From Gonium pectorale (taxonomy: Eukaryota; Chlorophyta; Chlorophyceae; Chlamydomonadales; Volvocaceae), in contig LSYV01000011.1 in assembly GCA_001584585.1 (NCBI GenBank), forward strand, positions 2,361,250 to 2,425,249: DNA of 64,000 bases, read 5' to 3'. The position numbers and the translations under genes were made by a program. Below the pieces are notes generated by a model, which did not search any database, was not told the origin of the DNA, and worked only from the letters and a program-made list of their open reading frames with translations. Positions 53,765-64,000 of this stretch are shown here, piece by piece (positions within the stretch are counted from its first letter, which is position 1; every line of letters starts with the position of its first letter).

Positions 53765-56700
53765 ATGGCCCTCGCAGCTCATTCGCGGCAGGTGGCTTCG
53801 GCTTGCACGAGCTCCCGCGTCAAGGGTGAGGCAGGAACGAAACTCTCCCGGCACCCGACCAGTAGTCTCACAAAGCTTCGCTCTGTATGCAGCCTTCGCG
53901 CCTGCGCGTGTTGCCCGTGGAGCTGTGGTCGTTCGCGCGGAGTGCCAGGCTCAGAGTGCGGATGGCCTGACCCGTCGTGCGGTGCTGGGCGCTGGACTGG
54001 CGACAGCCACGTCTCTGGCTCTGTCGTCGGCACCCAGTCCTGCCCTCGCAAATCAGCTGCTGTCGAGCGAGTGGGAAATTGTGAGTCCCGGCTTTCTGCG
54101 GTCGGATTTCTCGATCGGAAGGTTCAGCTTCGGTCGACGCCACTTGTATGCAGGTGGACCTGCCGGTCGATAAGGGCGTCGTGCTACTTGATATCGGCTT
54201 CACCGACGACAAGCACGGTAGGGTACTTTACTTGCTCGCATCGCATGGCAATCGGTCAGTGTGTGTACCGGGCGCGACACGGTAAATTGCTCGCAGGATT
54301 CCTGCTGGGCACCCGGCAGACCCTTCTGGAGACCTTCGACGGCGGGAAAACCTGGAAGCCGCGCTCCATTGACGCTGCCCGCGATGAGGGCTTCAACTAC
54401 CGCTTCAACTCCATCTCCTTCAACAGCAATGGCGAGGGGTGGATTGTGGGCAAGCCCGCGATTCTGCTGCACACTACGGACGGCGGTGTTAACTGGGAGC
54501 GCATTCCCCTGAGCTCCAAGCTGCCGGGTGAGGGCACCTGGAAGGAGCGCGGCGAAGCGAAAGGGCGGAGCTGGCGGGCGGCGTACAGGCTATGTGTAGT
54601 CAGCCGATTGCGGGGACACAGCGCCGCAACCGCAAACTCTGACACACTTTGCGTCGAATTGGAACACGATCTAGTGGGGCATCTGCTTCCAACTCGCGTG
54701 TGTACTGGTGTGATGTGTACCTGACCACCTCAACCTTACGCACAATGTTATAAGCGTGCTGATGTGTCCCGCTGGCGGCATGGAGCTGCTCAGGACCCCT
54801 GAAGGGCTAGGAAAAGGCCTTCACTGCCGCGTGCGTCAGGACCCCTCACCTGCGCCATGCGCCCGCGTTGACACATCTCAGGTGCCCCCGTGCGGGTGAC
54901 TTCCCTTGACGGCAAGGCGGGTCAGGCGGAGATGATCACTGACCAGGTGAGGAATGGTGCGAGGGGCTCCTTGCTAGAGGACCCTTACATGGGCACTTCT
55001 GGGCCGTGACCGTCGTCTGGCAACGGCGGACTCGGGGAGGCCCGCACCACACAGGAGCTGCTGCTGGGCTGCCCATTCCGCCAGCTGCGGCGCGCTGGTC
55101 GTGCGTCGCCGGGGTTGCGGAGTCAGTCTCTGACACAGTGACACTGCGATTCTGCGATGGTGGCCGAGTCGGCGGCGTCCCATGGGCAACCCGGGACAGT
55201 GTTATGGCGCCTGATGTGGCGGCAACATGTGGGCGATCCGCTGCGTCCCTCGGGTGTGGGGCAGCGAGTTGGGGTTCAGGAACAAGGTGTTCGAGATCTT
55301 TGACGTCATGCCGAAAGCAGCATATTGTCTAGGCATCCTGCAGCAGCTGCACCCGCCCGGCCCAGCGTGCTCCTTAGCACGGGCCCTATGCTCGGTTGCT
55401 GCCAGCCCCCGCCCGTGCTCCTCATCTCTTCGGGGCCCTCTCCGTCTCGCAAAAGAAAAAAATGGGGAAACTGCGACAAAGACGAGACCCAATATACATT
55501 ACTTTGACTCCCTCTCCCATTCTCCCACCTCAGGGTGCCATCTACGTCACGGACAACACCGCCTACACGTGGACGGCCGCCGTGCAGGAGACGGTGGACG
55601 CGACCCTCAACCGGACCGTGTCCAGCGGTGAGTCGCGGCGCACAGCCGGGTGGGCGGCGGCGAGTATGGAGACGGGACGGGACGAACCGCCACGAGGGTG
55701 GTGGTGGCTGATAGGGCACGGACGAAAGGGATAAATACACGCCAGTTGCCGGTACTACGCTGGTGTACGCCCGTATGCGGGCCAAGGGAGAACGACGGAC
55801 TGAGGGTGGGTGGAGGGACAGAGTTGGAATCGGCCTGCGAGGCGTGTGGGCACATGAGGCGGTGCGCTGTTGCCGGGCCCGTACCTTGGCTGGGCTCCCT
55901 GTGCGCTGGTCTGCAATCCGGGGCGGGCTCTGGGGACTGCATGACTGGAGCGGATGCGGCTGTTTATGGAAAGGGCGAGCGGCTCAGACACAGAACTGCT
56001 GTCGCGTCACCGGCTGGTGACGCGATTGAAGCAATCGCGATGGATCCGCGATCCCGCCATGCTGTCACGGATGTACGGGGCTCCTGGCAATCACATTGAC
56101 GGCTGTCTCCCATGGCTTCTGTCTGTCGTCCCACCCGCCTGGTCAATTGCCCAAATCCATCGGCGCGCCCCGTGGACTGCAGCATTTTTTGTTGATCGTC
56201 GCCGCCCGCCTGCCTGGCCCGCAGGTATCAGCGGCGCCTCGTACTACGAGGGCTCGTTCTCCAACCTGGCCCGCAGCAGCTCCGGCGACTACGTGGCCGT
56301 GTCCTCGCGCGGCAACTTCTACATGACCTGGACCCCCGGCCAGACCTACTGGATGCCGCACAACCGGCCCGCGCCGCGCCGCCTCCAAAACATGGGCTTC
56401 ACGCCCAAGGGCGAGGTGTGGGTCACCACCCGCGGCGGCGACGTGCTGCTGTCGGAGGAGCCCGGCCTGTCGACGGACAAGTTCGAGAGCGTGAACATCA
56501 ACTCGCGCGGCTTTGGAATCCTAGATGTCGGGTGGGTGCCAAAGCGGTGGTGCGCGGAGACCTGGGCCGGCCAGAAGAGCCGGGCGGGGCGCGGCTGGGT
56601 GCTGTTGCTTCGGTAGCGAAGACTGTGCCCCCCCCCCTTGGGGAAGCCGCAGCGCCCTGCTAACTCCTCCACGCGTCGCACAACGCAGTTTTGGGCTCTG

Positions 56701-57078
56701 TGAAGAGGGACAGAGCGCACCTCAAGCGCCGGCCCCAAGCACGTTTCCAGTGTCAAATGTCGTTAAGCTGCCGCTGGCGTCCGGCATTTACTCAAAAGCC
56801 CGAGCCCTACTTGTGTTTTCATCCTCAACGCTGATTTCATCTCTCCCTCGTCTCTTCCATGGCCGCATCGCAGCTTCCGGGACGACAAGGTTGCGTTTGC
56901 GTGCGGCGGCAGCGGCAGCCTGTACCGCTCGGAGGACGGTGGCAAGAGCTGGAAGCGCGACCGCTCGACGGACAACGTGGCGGGCAACCTGTACGCCATC
57001 AAGTTCTTCTCCTCGCAGCAGGGCTTTGTGCTGGGCAATGACGGCATCCTGCTCCGCTATACCGGCGTCTCGGCGTAA
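53765..57078 (+). CDS. HCF136: Photosystem II stability/assembly factor HCF136 (Ycf48 homologue), thylakoid lumen
   Basis: Binds newly made D1 and early PSII assembly intermediates in the thylakoid lumen. Exons: 53765-53825, 53893-54080, 54154-54217, 54297-54527, 54882-54946, 55534-55627, 56225-56531 and 56874-57078; 404 residues, as in plants (about 400). A basic, Ser/Ala-rich transit peptide is followed by [19 protein letters not shown], a twin-arginine signal ending ...SPALA. The mature part is the seven-bladed propeller of the Ycf48 family, with repeated blade motifs: [93 protein letters not shown] and [13 protein letters not shown]. The gene is complete and unremarkable. The ATG is in good context and yields a coherent bipartite leader. 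Confidence 0.97.
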
Positions 57079-58535
57079 AGCGATGTGACGCGGCGCGAAG
57101 CACGGGCGGAGCCGGAGGGCGGGCGCCTGTTGTCCGCGGCCGGCCGGTGGTGGGGTGTGTGGTTGGACGCGGCAAAGGGGAGCTTTCTTGCCGCTCGGTT
57201 GTATGGGAGGAGCATGGCCGTTGAGACGATGTGCGGGCGGCGGGTGCCGCCGGGGCAAAAGGAAAGCCGTCCTGGCCCACGCCGGCGCGGTGGGCCCGCA
57301 CAGTACACGGTCCGAAACTGTCGTAAAGCTGGACCAGCTGCGGGCGACGTACACCGTTGTCTGCAACGGCCACATGTACACATGGATATATTGCTGCCGT
57401 ATGGTTGTGTGTGCTAGGTAGGCTGTGCCGGTTGTGAGCGAGGTGCCACACTTTGGGTGTGTCTGGACTCTGGAGCTTGAGAGTATTCATCGCGAGAATT
57501 CGTAGGAACGGGAACTAGAACACGGCTCATGCAGCCACAATTTTGCTAGCCGTACGTGCAGCACTGCCGCCGGCGGGGTATGCGTGCCCGGGAGGAGCCT
57601 CCCTTCAGCACATGAGCCAGATTCATTGGATTGGATGTGCATGTCGCAAGATCTTCGGATAGGGCTGTAAAGGCCAATTATCACTCCATCTCCGCGTCTG
57701 AGGCTACCTGAGCAGAGACGCAGTTCCGCAGCCCACAGGCCATTCCATTTGATGGCGAGACTCGGGCTGTGTGCCGGGGGCTCATTTCATGCTCTGGTAG
57801 CGCATAGGTGTATAGGTGGGCGGCTGAAGCGGATGCACTCGAGTACGCGCAGCGCGGGTAACAAGCCACGGGATTAAGGCTCCTGGCTTCGGGGCACGAC
57901 CTCCCCACTCCCGCACTCCCGGTTGCTTACTCGGCGATACCACGGCAACCAGGTCTCACAAGGTTGCGTCGTGACATGTGCATGAGATGCCATGTCCATC
58001 AAGTAATGTCTTGGGCCAAGGCCGGAACCAGATGCGCAGGACCTAGCAGGACTGACAGCCTCGACCTGCCGGTGCGGCCACGGGAGTTCGAAAGGCGAAC
58101 CACAAGGACGGCACCACCAACACAACACTGTTCATCCACCAACGTCGATAACTGAAACTATTCCTTAGCAACGTGCTCCATGTCGCGATCACACAAACCC
58201 GCACGGTGCTGATCTGCCGTCCTGTTGAGCCATCGGTCGACATGCCCTTCCACACCTGCTGCGCCAGCAGGCTGGCTCGCTCTCGGCCTTAACGGCGTCT
58301 TGATAGGGGTCGCCCACGGGTAGCCCTTACGGTTTTTGGTTCGCACCGAGTTTCCCCAGCCAGGAGCAACGACGTCCCGCCCAGGGCCCAGCCCAGCTTC
58401 GGCGCCGTGGCCTGCACTGCCTGCACTCGTGCGCCGCGCCCCCGTCTCTGAGCCCCCGTCCCTGAGGGACGTGGGACTCAACGAGGCCGTAGCTTGACAA
58501 ACAATGTGGCCGGGGTGCCTCGTACAGCTACGCCC
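57079..58535. other. Convergent 3' region between HCF136 and caleosin
   Basis: 1.46 kb with no supported gene. TGTAA at 57666-57670 is a candidate HCF136 poly(A) signal, about 590 nt past its stop. No TTACA is obvious near the caleosin stop. Confidence 0.45.
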
Positions 58536-61500
58536 TTAGTCGAGCTTGGGGGCCAGGGCCTGCGCGCGGCGCTGCTGCGCGATGGCGTAGAAGAGCGTGC
58601 CGTCGTAGCAGCGGCGCACCCGCTCGCGGCCCAGCACGCCCCGCTCGTCGCGGGCAACCCACCACAGCAGCGTCCAGGACGTCAGAGAGGCGAACCTGCG
58701 GGCGAAAGGGGGGAACGCGTGCGGTGTGCAGCAAGGGAAGTCCGTACGCCGATACGCGCCTGCGTGTCTCCTGGCCGTCATGCAGAGCAGTGTCCCATGC
58801 ACAGGCTGCAGAGGCGGCCATCTGCGTCCACCGCCCGCCAAGCAGCCACACTGAGACGTACATCGGCGGTCTTTGGGGGGGCGGGACGAAAGTCACACGT
58901 ACTGCTCTGTACGCACCCGCCCTACTGGAAACGTCGCGGCTTCGGGCGTGCATGGCCGTAGAGGCGGGCTCCCTCTTTCTTTGCACGTTTCTCGTCTTTT
59001 ACATCCGAACAGCCGTAAAGCCCCTGCAGCGCTTTGTCGCCAACGTCCGCCACTACTGTTTTTGCCAACGCACCATCCGATCGGGTCGGCCACCACCTTC
59101 TTGGCCCACACCAGGCGCCTCACGTCGGCGTAGCTGCGGACCTCCTCGGCGCCCAGAGTCTCCCAGATCTGCTCAAACTTCTGCGAGGGCCGGGGGAAAT
59201 GGCGAGGGGCGACCGATGGGTCACAACGCTAGGCAGGACACGCAGGATGAAGCCTCCCGCCTTTCTCCCGCCATAGGAGGTGGCCAATCCTTTCTTCACA
59301 ACTGCAGGTGAAATCACGAGCGCTATGTGCATCCAGAATCTAGAGGCGGAATATCCCTGTGCGCGGCAGCCGATGTGCCTTTACGTAACCACGAGACAGT
59401 GTAACGGCGTGTAGCACCCAGGCGACATCCAGCGCCATGACTTGCGATCGCAACTCGCACGAATGACTGACGCTGAAGGGCGCGGCTAGCAGCGCAGCAT
59501 CTCTCTATCCGTGCCGCACCACGGCCGGACGGTTGGCGGCCACACCGCTCACATGGTTCATCTTCCTGCAGTCTCCCAAGTCCCCATGCATCAAGTGGCG
59601 ACACGCGCAGGGCACTCACCGCGGGGTACATCCGGCCCTCCTCGTCAAAGGTCTCCGTGTCGCTGGCGTGCTTGATGCGGTGTATGTTCTTGAGGTGGAT
59701 GCACAGGTACGGGTGGAGGATCCAGTTATCCTGCAATGTACGGCCGGGGGAAAGGCGTGCGGGAGAGCGCAGAGGGTAAAGGCCGAAAGTATGAAAGATT
59801 GACACCGGTAACGGGGAAACACGGCCAGCTTTCAACGCGTCTACAGGTGGTTGCAGCACCAACCCAAACGCCTGGCGCATCCTAACAACTGCTCACATGC
59901 TGCTCTCACGTCAGGACAAGGCGGCTCGAATGCGAACCTATTTATGACACCGGTTGACCGGTATCCAACGACGCAGTGCACGTACGAGATGATCAGCATG
60001 CGCAAACTTCAACAAATAGTTGGCAGTCTCGACATGTAGTCGGATGCGCGCACCTGCGTCATGTACGGCACGACGAGCGTGAAGTGCAGCAGCCACGTGA
60101 AGGCGAGGCTGAGCAGGAACGACATGCCCAGCTCCCGGCAACCTGGCCAGGATCGTTTCGGGACGGGCGAGGGCGAGGGCGAGGGCGAGGGAGCCGCAGC
60201 ACGTGCGGTTAGGGTGCGAACGCAGGACGGGATTTGCGGCATTTTTTTTCTGGCATTGACCGCGGAGGGGTTCCCAGACGCGTCAAGGGGTTGGGCGCCG
60301 GGCACGCGCCAGGTTCGCACATTTATTTGCCGTACGTACGCACCTCGGTATGTGTCGAGAGGGTAGATGCGGCCGTCGTTGTCCCTGCGGGTCGGATCGG
60401 CCGGGTGCACAAGCGTGGATTAGATGGGTGCCAGGTGCCCAACGGCTAACGGCACAGGCCACACCGAACGCTACCGCCCCGGAAGCCGGCCTGCCGTACA
60501 CCGGGCGGCCTCACCTCGGTGGCAGCAACCCTATGGCGCGGGCAGACCTGGGCACGCGTCAACGTCACATTAGGGCGCGTGTGCCACCCAGATGTTGAAC
60601 TGGTGCATCGCATGTAACCTGGCCAGACCAGACCATGTTCATTCCAGACGCGTAGCTACTGTTCGTTCACACGGTTCCAAACATGTACACTACTCGCACA
60701 AGCCCGCAGCAGGCCAGCTAGCGTACGGATCCATGGCAGGGGTATGCTAAGGAAAACTCACCCGGGCCGCAAGGCGCTGATCGCAGCCAACCGTCCATCG
60801 GCGCACCGCAGATGCCCGAGCCCGCGGATGGGGGCCCATGGGGTGCCCACTGGGTAACGCGCATCGTGCACGGGCACCCACCCACGCACGCCACGGTGCA
60901 CCATGGCGGGTCGTCTGTCGCCGCCTGTTTGCTGGGGCCAGACGCCCGCTCGGGCGCGGGGCCAGGCACGTGCGCTGCCAGCCCCCACCCTTCCCGGTCC
61001 CCGCGGGCTCACTACCTCTTACCGCCGCAGGGTCCGCAAAGCCGCCAGAAAGTCCCCGCCACCCCGCCGTCGCGACCCGCATGCTCGTAGAGCCCCAAAC
61101 CGGGCGACGCAGTGAGGCCCCAGTCCCTGCCACACGCGGGCGCCACCCTCGTCGACTTGCCTGTCCCAGAAGGCGCAGTGCTGCTGCAGCACGGTCATGG
61201 TTGGGATGGACAGGCCCTTGGTGCCCGCGGGGTGATCCCGGTCCACCGCCTGGTAGGCTCGCGGCAAGTCTGCGAGGGGCGGAAAGGCGAGGGGGAGGTC
61301 CGATGGGGGGGTGCGTGGCGAGAGGGAGCGGCGCATGACGCGGCTCGACAGCGTTTCCTAGATGCTGCAAGACCGCGATGGCCTCAAGTTGCCTCAACGC
61401 AAAGCGCTGGGAGGAGTAGACGCAGCCGCTGCCGCCTGCCCAGCCACGCGTTGCCGCTCGCCGAAATGGACGAACGCAGTGGACGACTTCGCGGGCAGCA

Positions 61501-61611
61501 CAGCGCAGGAGCCGCGCACGAAACCTTCACAGCCGCGGGCGCACCTGGCCGGTAGACCCCATTCGCGTGTTTCCGCAGTGCAGTCCCGTGTGAGTTTGGC
61601 TGAGGAGGCAT
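58536..61611 (-). CDS. Caleosin / peroxygenase (lipid-droplet Ca2+- and heme-binding protein)
   Basis: A lipid-body membrane protein with peroxygenase activity in known family members. Exons (minus): 61611-61545, 61269-61161, 60384-60344, 60142-60054, 59730-59620, 59180-59074 and 58695-58536; 227 residues, in frame. Order of family elements: MTVLQQHCAFWDR with the first heme His; EF-hand loop DRDNDGRIYPLD followed by TYRG; hydrophobic hairpin LGMSFLLSLAFTWLLHFTLV; CIHLKNIHRIKHASDTETFD with the second heme His; EEGRMYPAKFEQIWETLG; RRLVWAKKVVADPIGW; LLWWVARDERGVLGRERV and RRCYDGTLFYAIAQ. Oddities: position 12 of the EF loop is Asp, not Glu; the proline-knot (several prolines around Ser-Pro) is missing, only VVPYM and ILHPYL remain; and the intron after exon 2 has a GC donor (AG-GCAAGT). 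No signal peptide, as usual for the family. The 41-nt exon 3 is fixed by phase on both sides. Confidence 0.9.
60160..60189 (+). repeat. GGCGAG hexamer repeat in a caleosin intron
   Basis: Four consecutive copies of GGCGAG in the intron upstream of caleosin exon 4. Confidence 0.8.
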
Positions 61612-62190
61612 AGTGACTGGTTACCAACACACGGGTGAATGTCAAGTTGACCATGTCTGCACAAGACGGCTCCCTTACAAATGGCCGAGCAACGCAGTCG
61701 CGCGTCAAACTTTGGACACAACGTAGTCTTTACCCACATCGCAGCCTAAGGGGTTCTGACCAGGCTCAAGCGTGAAGCGCAGCCCCTTAAGCGATGTCCG
61801 GTCATGCGTGTACCGGTATGGAGACTACCAGTATCGTGTCCCGCGGGTCCATGGCCGGGGTATAGCCTGAACACATAGGCTCCCTCTCGCACAAGCCACT
61901 GCTGCTACCACCAGGTTATCGAGTTTGTGCATTCCCCAATGCCCCGAGGGGCACCGTCGGCCTGGACGGCATGGTGTGGCATGTCCACGACACCGCCCTC
62001 CAATTTGACAAGGCCAGCTTCCTAGGTTAATTTTTTTACTGTCAATTGATGCAGCCATTAGCTATCTCCGCTCACAAAGTACGGCGGTACGAGCACGCGG
62101 CGGCTCCGCACTTGGGTGCGCGACGAAACACAGTTCTTCCTCTTGCGGCGCAAGGAAGGCACTGGTATCACTGCCGAGTGCCGTGAAAGA
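61612..62190. promoter_or_regulatory. Divergent intergenic region between caleosin and RPS27A
   Basis: 579 bp between opposite start codons; it should carry a strong ribosomal-protein promoter on one side. The RPS27A leader is A-rich just before the start (GTGCCGTGAAAGA-ATG). Confidence 0.5.
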
Positions 62191-63438
62191 ATGCAGATTT
62201 TCGTCCGGACCGGTGAGCGCCGACGGCGGTGACATTAGCCTGCCTGCATTCGTGCTATACCGAATATCATTAGTTAACTATCGTTTACCGTTGTATTTGC
62301 AGACCGGACTCACCTCCTGGAGGTGAGTCCGGCGCAGACTGTCGCCGATGTGAAGGCTGCTGTGGAGGCCCTCCAGGGTGAGTCTAACGCGAGCACTGTA
62401 ACAAACATTTCCTTGCTCTGGTAGGGCTCCTGGAGTAGATTCACGTTACTCCTCCAGCGGTCAATCGGCACGGTGACGTTGTCGTGCTGAGCTCTGAGGG
62501 CGAAGGGGGTTCTTACCGAGGGGACCGCTTGGGCTGTGTCCCGCAGGCCTGGAGGCCGGTGAGCAGCGCATCCTGTTCAACGGTATCCAGCTGGAGGACG
62601 GCCAGGTGCTGGCTGAGGCGGGTGTCAGCGATGACAGCACCCTGATGTGCCTGCTGCGCCTGCTGGGTGGTGCCAAGAAGCGCAAGAAGAAGACGTACAC
62701 CAAGCCCAAGAAGCAGAAGCACAAGCACAAGAAGATCAAGCTCCGGGTCCTGAAGTTCTACAAGGTGGGTCCCGGGTTTGAAGCTGAAGAGCACGGCAAT
62801 GCGCATCCTGGGCTTGCGGGCGAGCTGCGGCGCGGCGCAGATTACGCTGGGCGCACTTGTGTTCAGGACGCACAAGGATGGACAGCGGGGGATGTGACAT
62901 GACCCGCGGTTCGCGGGTCGTCATGTGTGGCGGGACATAACATGGTCTCTGGGGCTGAGCTAGGCTTGGGGCGTAAGGGCAAGTCCCCTACTCCTTACAA
63001 AGGCGGCGGCCGAACATTCGCGCCAGGCCCCAGGGTGTGCCCATCGGAACAGTGCCACATCGGCCGCCCGCGTAGCCCACTGCGCCTCTGGCCGGCTCCC
63101 TCCGTGCGCGCGCTTCCACGCACTGCACCCTGCCCCTCCTCAGCCAAACCCTCCTGCGATTGTAACCCTGGCCGCATCCCCCTCCCTTGTCCTCGCGCTC
63201 TGCACAGGTGGACGACTCGGGCAAGGTTCAGCGCCTGCGCAAGCAGTGCCCGAACTGCGGCCCGGGCACGTTCATGGCCACCCACTTCGACCGCGTGTAC
63301 TGCGGCAAGTGCGGCAACACCTTCGTCTACGAGGGTGGCGCCCCGGCTGCGCCCAAGCCCAAGCAGGCCGCTGCCGCTGCCGCTGCCCCGGCTGAGGCCC
63401 CCGCCGCCGCCGGCAAGGGCAAGAAGGGCAAGAAGTAA
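62191..63438 (+). CDS. RPS27A: Ubiquitin-like / 40S ribosomal protein eS31 (S27a) fusion
   Basis: Precursor of ribosomal protein eS31, made as a fusion behind a ubiquitin-like domain. Exons: 62191-62212, 62303-62377, 62547-62764 and 63208-63438; 181 residues. The first 74 residues start [15 protein letters not shown] and end [12 protein letters not shown]; then [20 protein letters not shown], the basic start of eS31, and [12 protein letters not shown]. The zinc ribbon is intact (CPNC...YCGKC, about residues 122-143). An Ala/Pro/Lys tail (APAAPKPKQ... GKGKKGKK) extends beyond the usual end after FVYEGG. Compared with ubiquitin the domain is two residues shorter near the first beta-turn and very diverged: only one of seven ubiquitin lysines (K27) remains, and LRLRGG is LRLLGG. 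The GG-A junction at which eS31 would be released is preserved. Exon junctions are GT-AG; the short first exon encodes MQIFVRT. Confidence 0.96.
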
Positions 63439-63535
63439 ACGGATGGCCCCCGCCCGTGTAGCTGTGGACCGCGACACAGTGGCCTCGGCGGCGTGAGGCT
63501 TTGTTGCCGACGAATCGCTCGGGGTTGCCCGTGTG

Positions 63536-63540
63536 TGTAA
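63536..63540 (+). terminator. TGTAA poly(A) signal of RPS27A
   Basis: TGTAA 98 nt after the RPS27A stop codon, the best placed polyadenylation signal in the window. Confidence 0.7.
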
Positions 63541-64000
63541 CAGCTGCGAGCTTGGAGTTCATGCCTCGCTTCCGCAGCGTCTGAGCAACACCTGAGACAC
63601 ACTTAGGTGCATCGCGCTCTGGCATTTCCAACAGCGACGCCAGGATTCGGGCAGCTAGGCCGCGTATTAGCATCTTATTACAGGGAAGGCTATAGGCGAA
63701 GGCCCGGGCTGTGCATGGGCGAGCGAGGGACCGTTCACTTAGGCATATGGGCGCATGGCGCCATCGTGCTTTGCTTGTGACGCCTTTCTGTGGTAAGGTT
63801 GCACAGAGAGGTTACAGGCGAGACAAACATCAGGAGTGACAGTCACCCCTTCCCTGGCGAAAACCACGGAACGACAGCGCACCACGGCTGCCAGGACCAA
63901 ACCCCGACGGCATGCACACGAGGTGGAACCCTGCACATAAAGACTACAGATCAGAAAGGACACGCAAAAGACGCGAAGTGGCAATCCAAGAGTACCAGTA
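63541..64000. other. Region downstream of RPS27A to the window edge
   Basis: 460 bp with no gene I can support. The terminal 120 bp become A-rich and could be the leader or 3' UTR of a neighbouring gene. Confidence 0.4.

Overview
The window is nuclear DNA from a chlorophycean green alga of the Chlamydomonas/Volvox type (volvocine lineage). The evidence is a pherophorin cell-wall gene with a short Pro-rich spacer, GC-rich DNA with strongly GC-ending codons, dense short GT-AG introns with some GC-AG introns, TGTAA poly(A) signals downstream of many stops, and nuclear genes for chloroplast proteins (sulfate ABC ATPase, HCF136, a lumenal mutase-like protein) with plastid or twin-arginine targeting regions. 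I place it no more finely than that. Base 6 is an N in a G-rich run, so the left edge is probably a contig or gap edge.

Layout, left to right: a TXNDC12-like thioredoxin protein (minus, runs off the left edge); RIT1 initiator-tRNA ribosylphosphate transferase (plus); a small Ala/Pro-rich protein (plus); cofactor-independent phosphoglycerate mutase (plus); a membrane Sel1/TPR-like protein (plus); a four-module pherophorin (minus); a lumen-targeted phosphoglycerate-mutase-like pseudoenzyme (plus); a GT90/CAP10-like glycosyltransferase (plus); a CBP60-like protein (minus); an unknown 463-residue protein (plus); a GTPBP1/2-like translational GTPase (minus); the chloroplast sulfate transporter ATPase Sabc (plus); HCF136, a photosystem II assembly factor (plus); a caleosin (minus); and RPS27A, ribosomal protein eS31 fused to a ubiquitin-like domain (plus). 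I assembled exon chains by hand from splice sites, reading phase and family conservation. All internal junctions listed keep the frame; 5' ends are least certain for Sabc and the small Ala/Pro-rich gene.

There is no operon-like organisation. Five gene pairs are divergent and share 0.3-1.1 kb upstream regions. The genes serve unrelated jobs: translation (RPS27A, GTPBP-like, RIT1), plastid function (Sabc, HCF136, lumenal mutase-like), glycolysis (iPGAM), secretory pathway and wall (TXNDC12-like, GT90, pherophorin) and lipid bodies (caleosin).

The most notable points are a ubiquitin moiety on eS31 that has lost nearly all lysines but keeps a terminal Gly-Gly; a phosphatase-fold lumen protein with both catalytic histidines replaced; RIT1 and GTPBP-like proteins swollen by several hundred low-complexity residues; a CBP60-type protein with a Cys-rich insertion; a caleosin without a recognisable proline knot; a pherophorin built of four modules with repeated phase-1 introns; and recurrent GC-AG introns. 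I saw no convincing transposon, CRISPR array or viral sequence.
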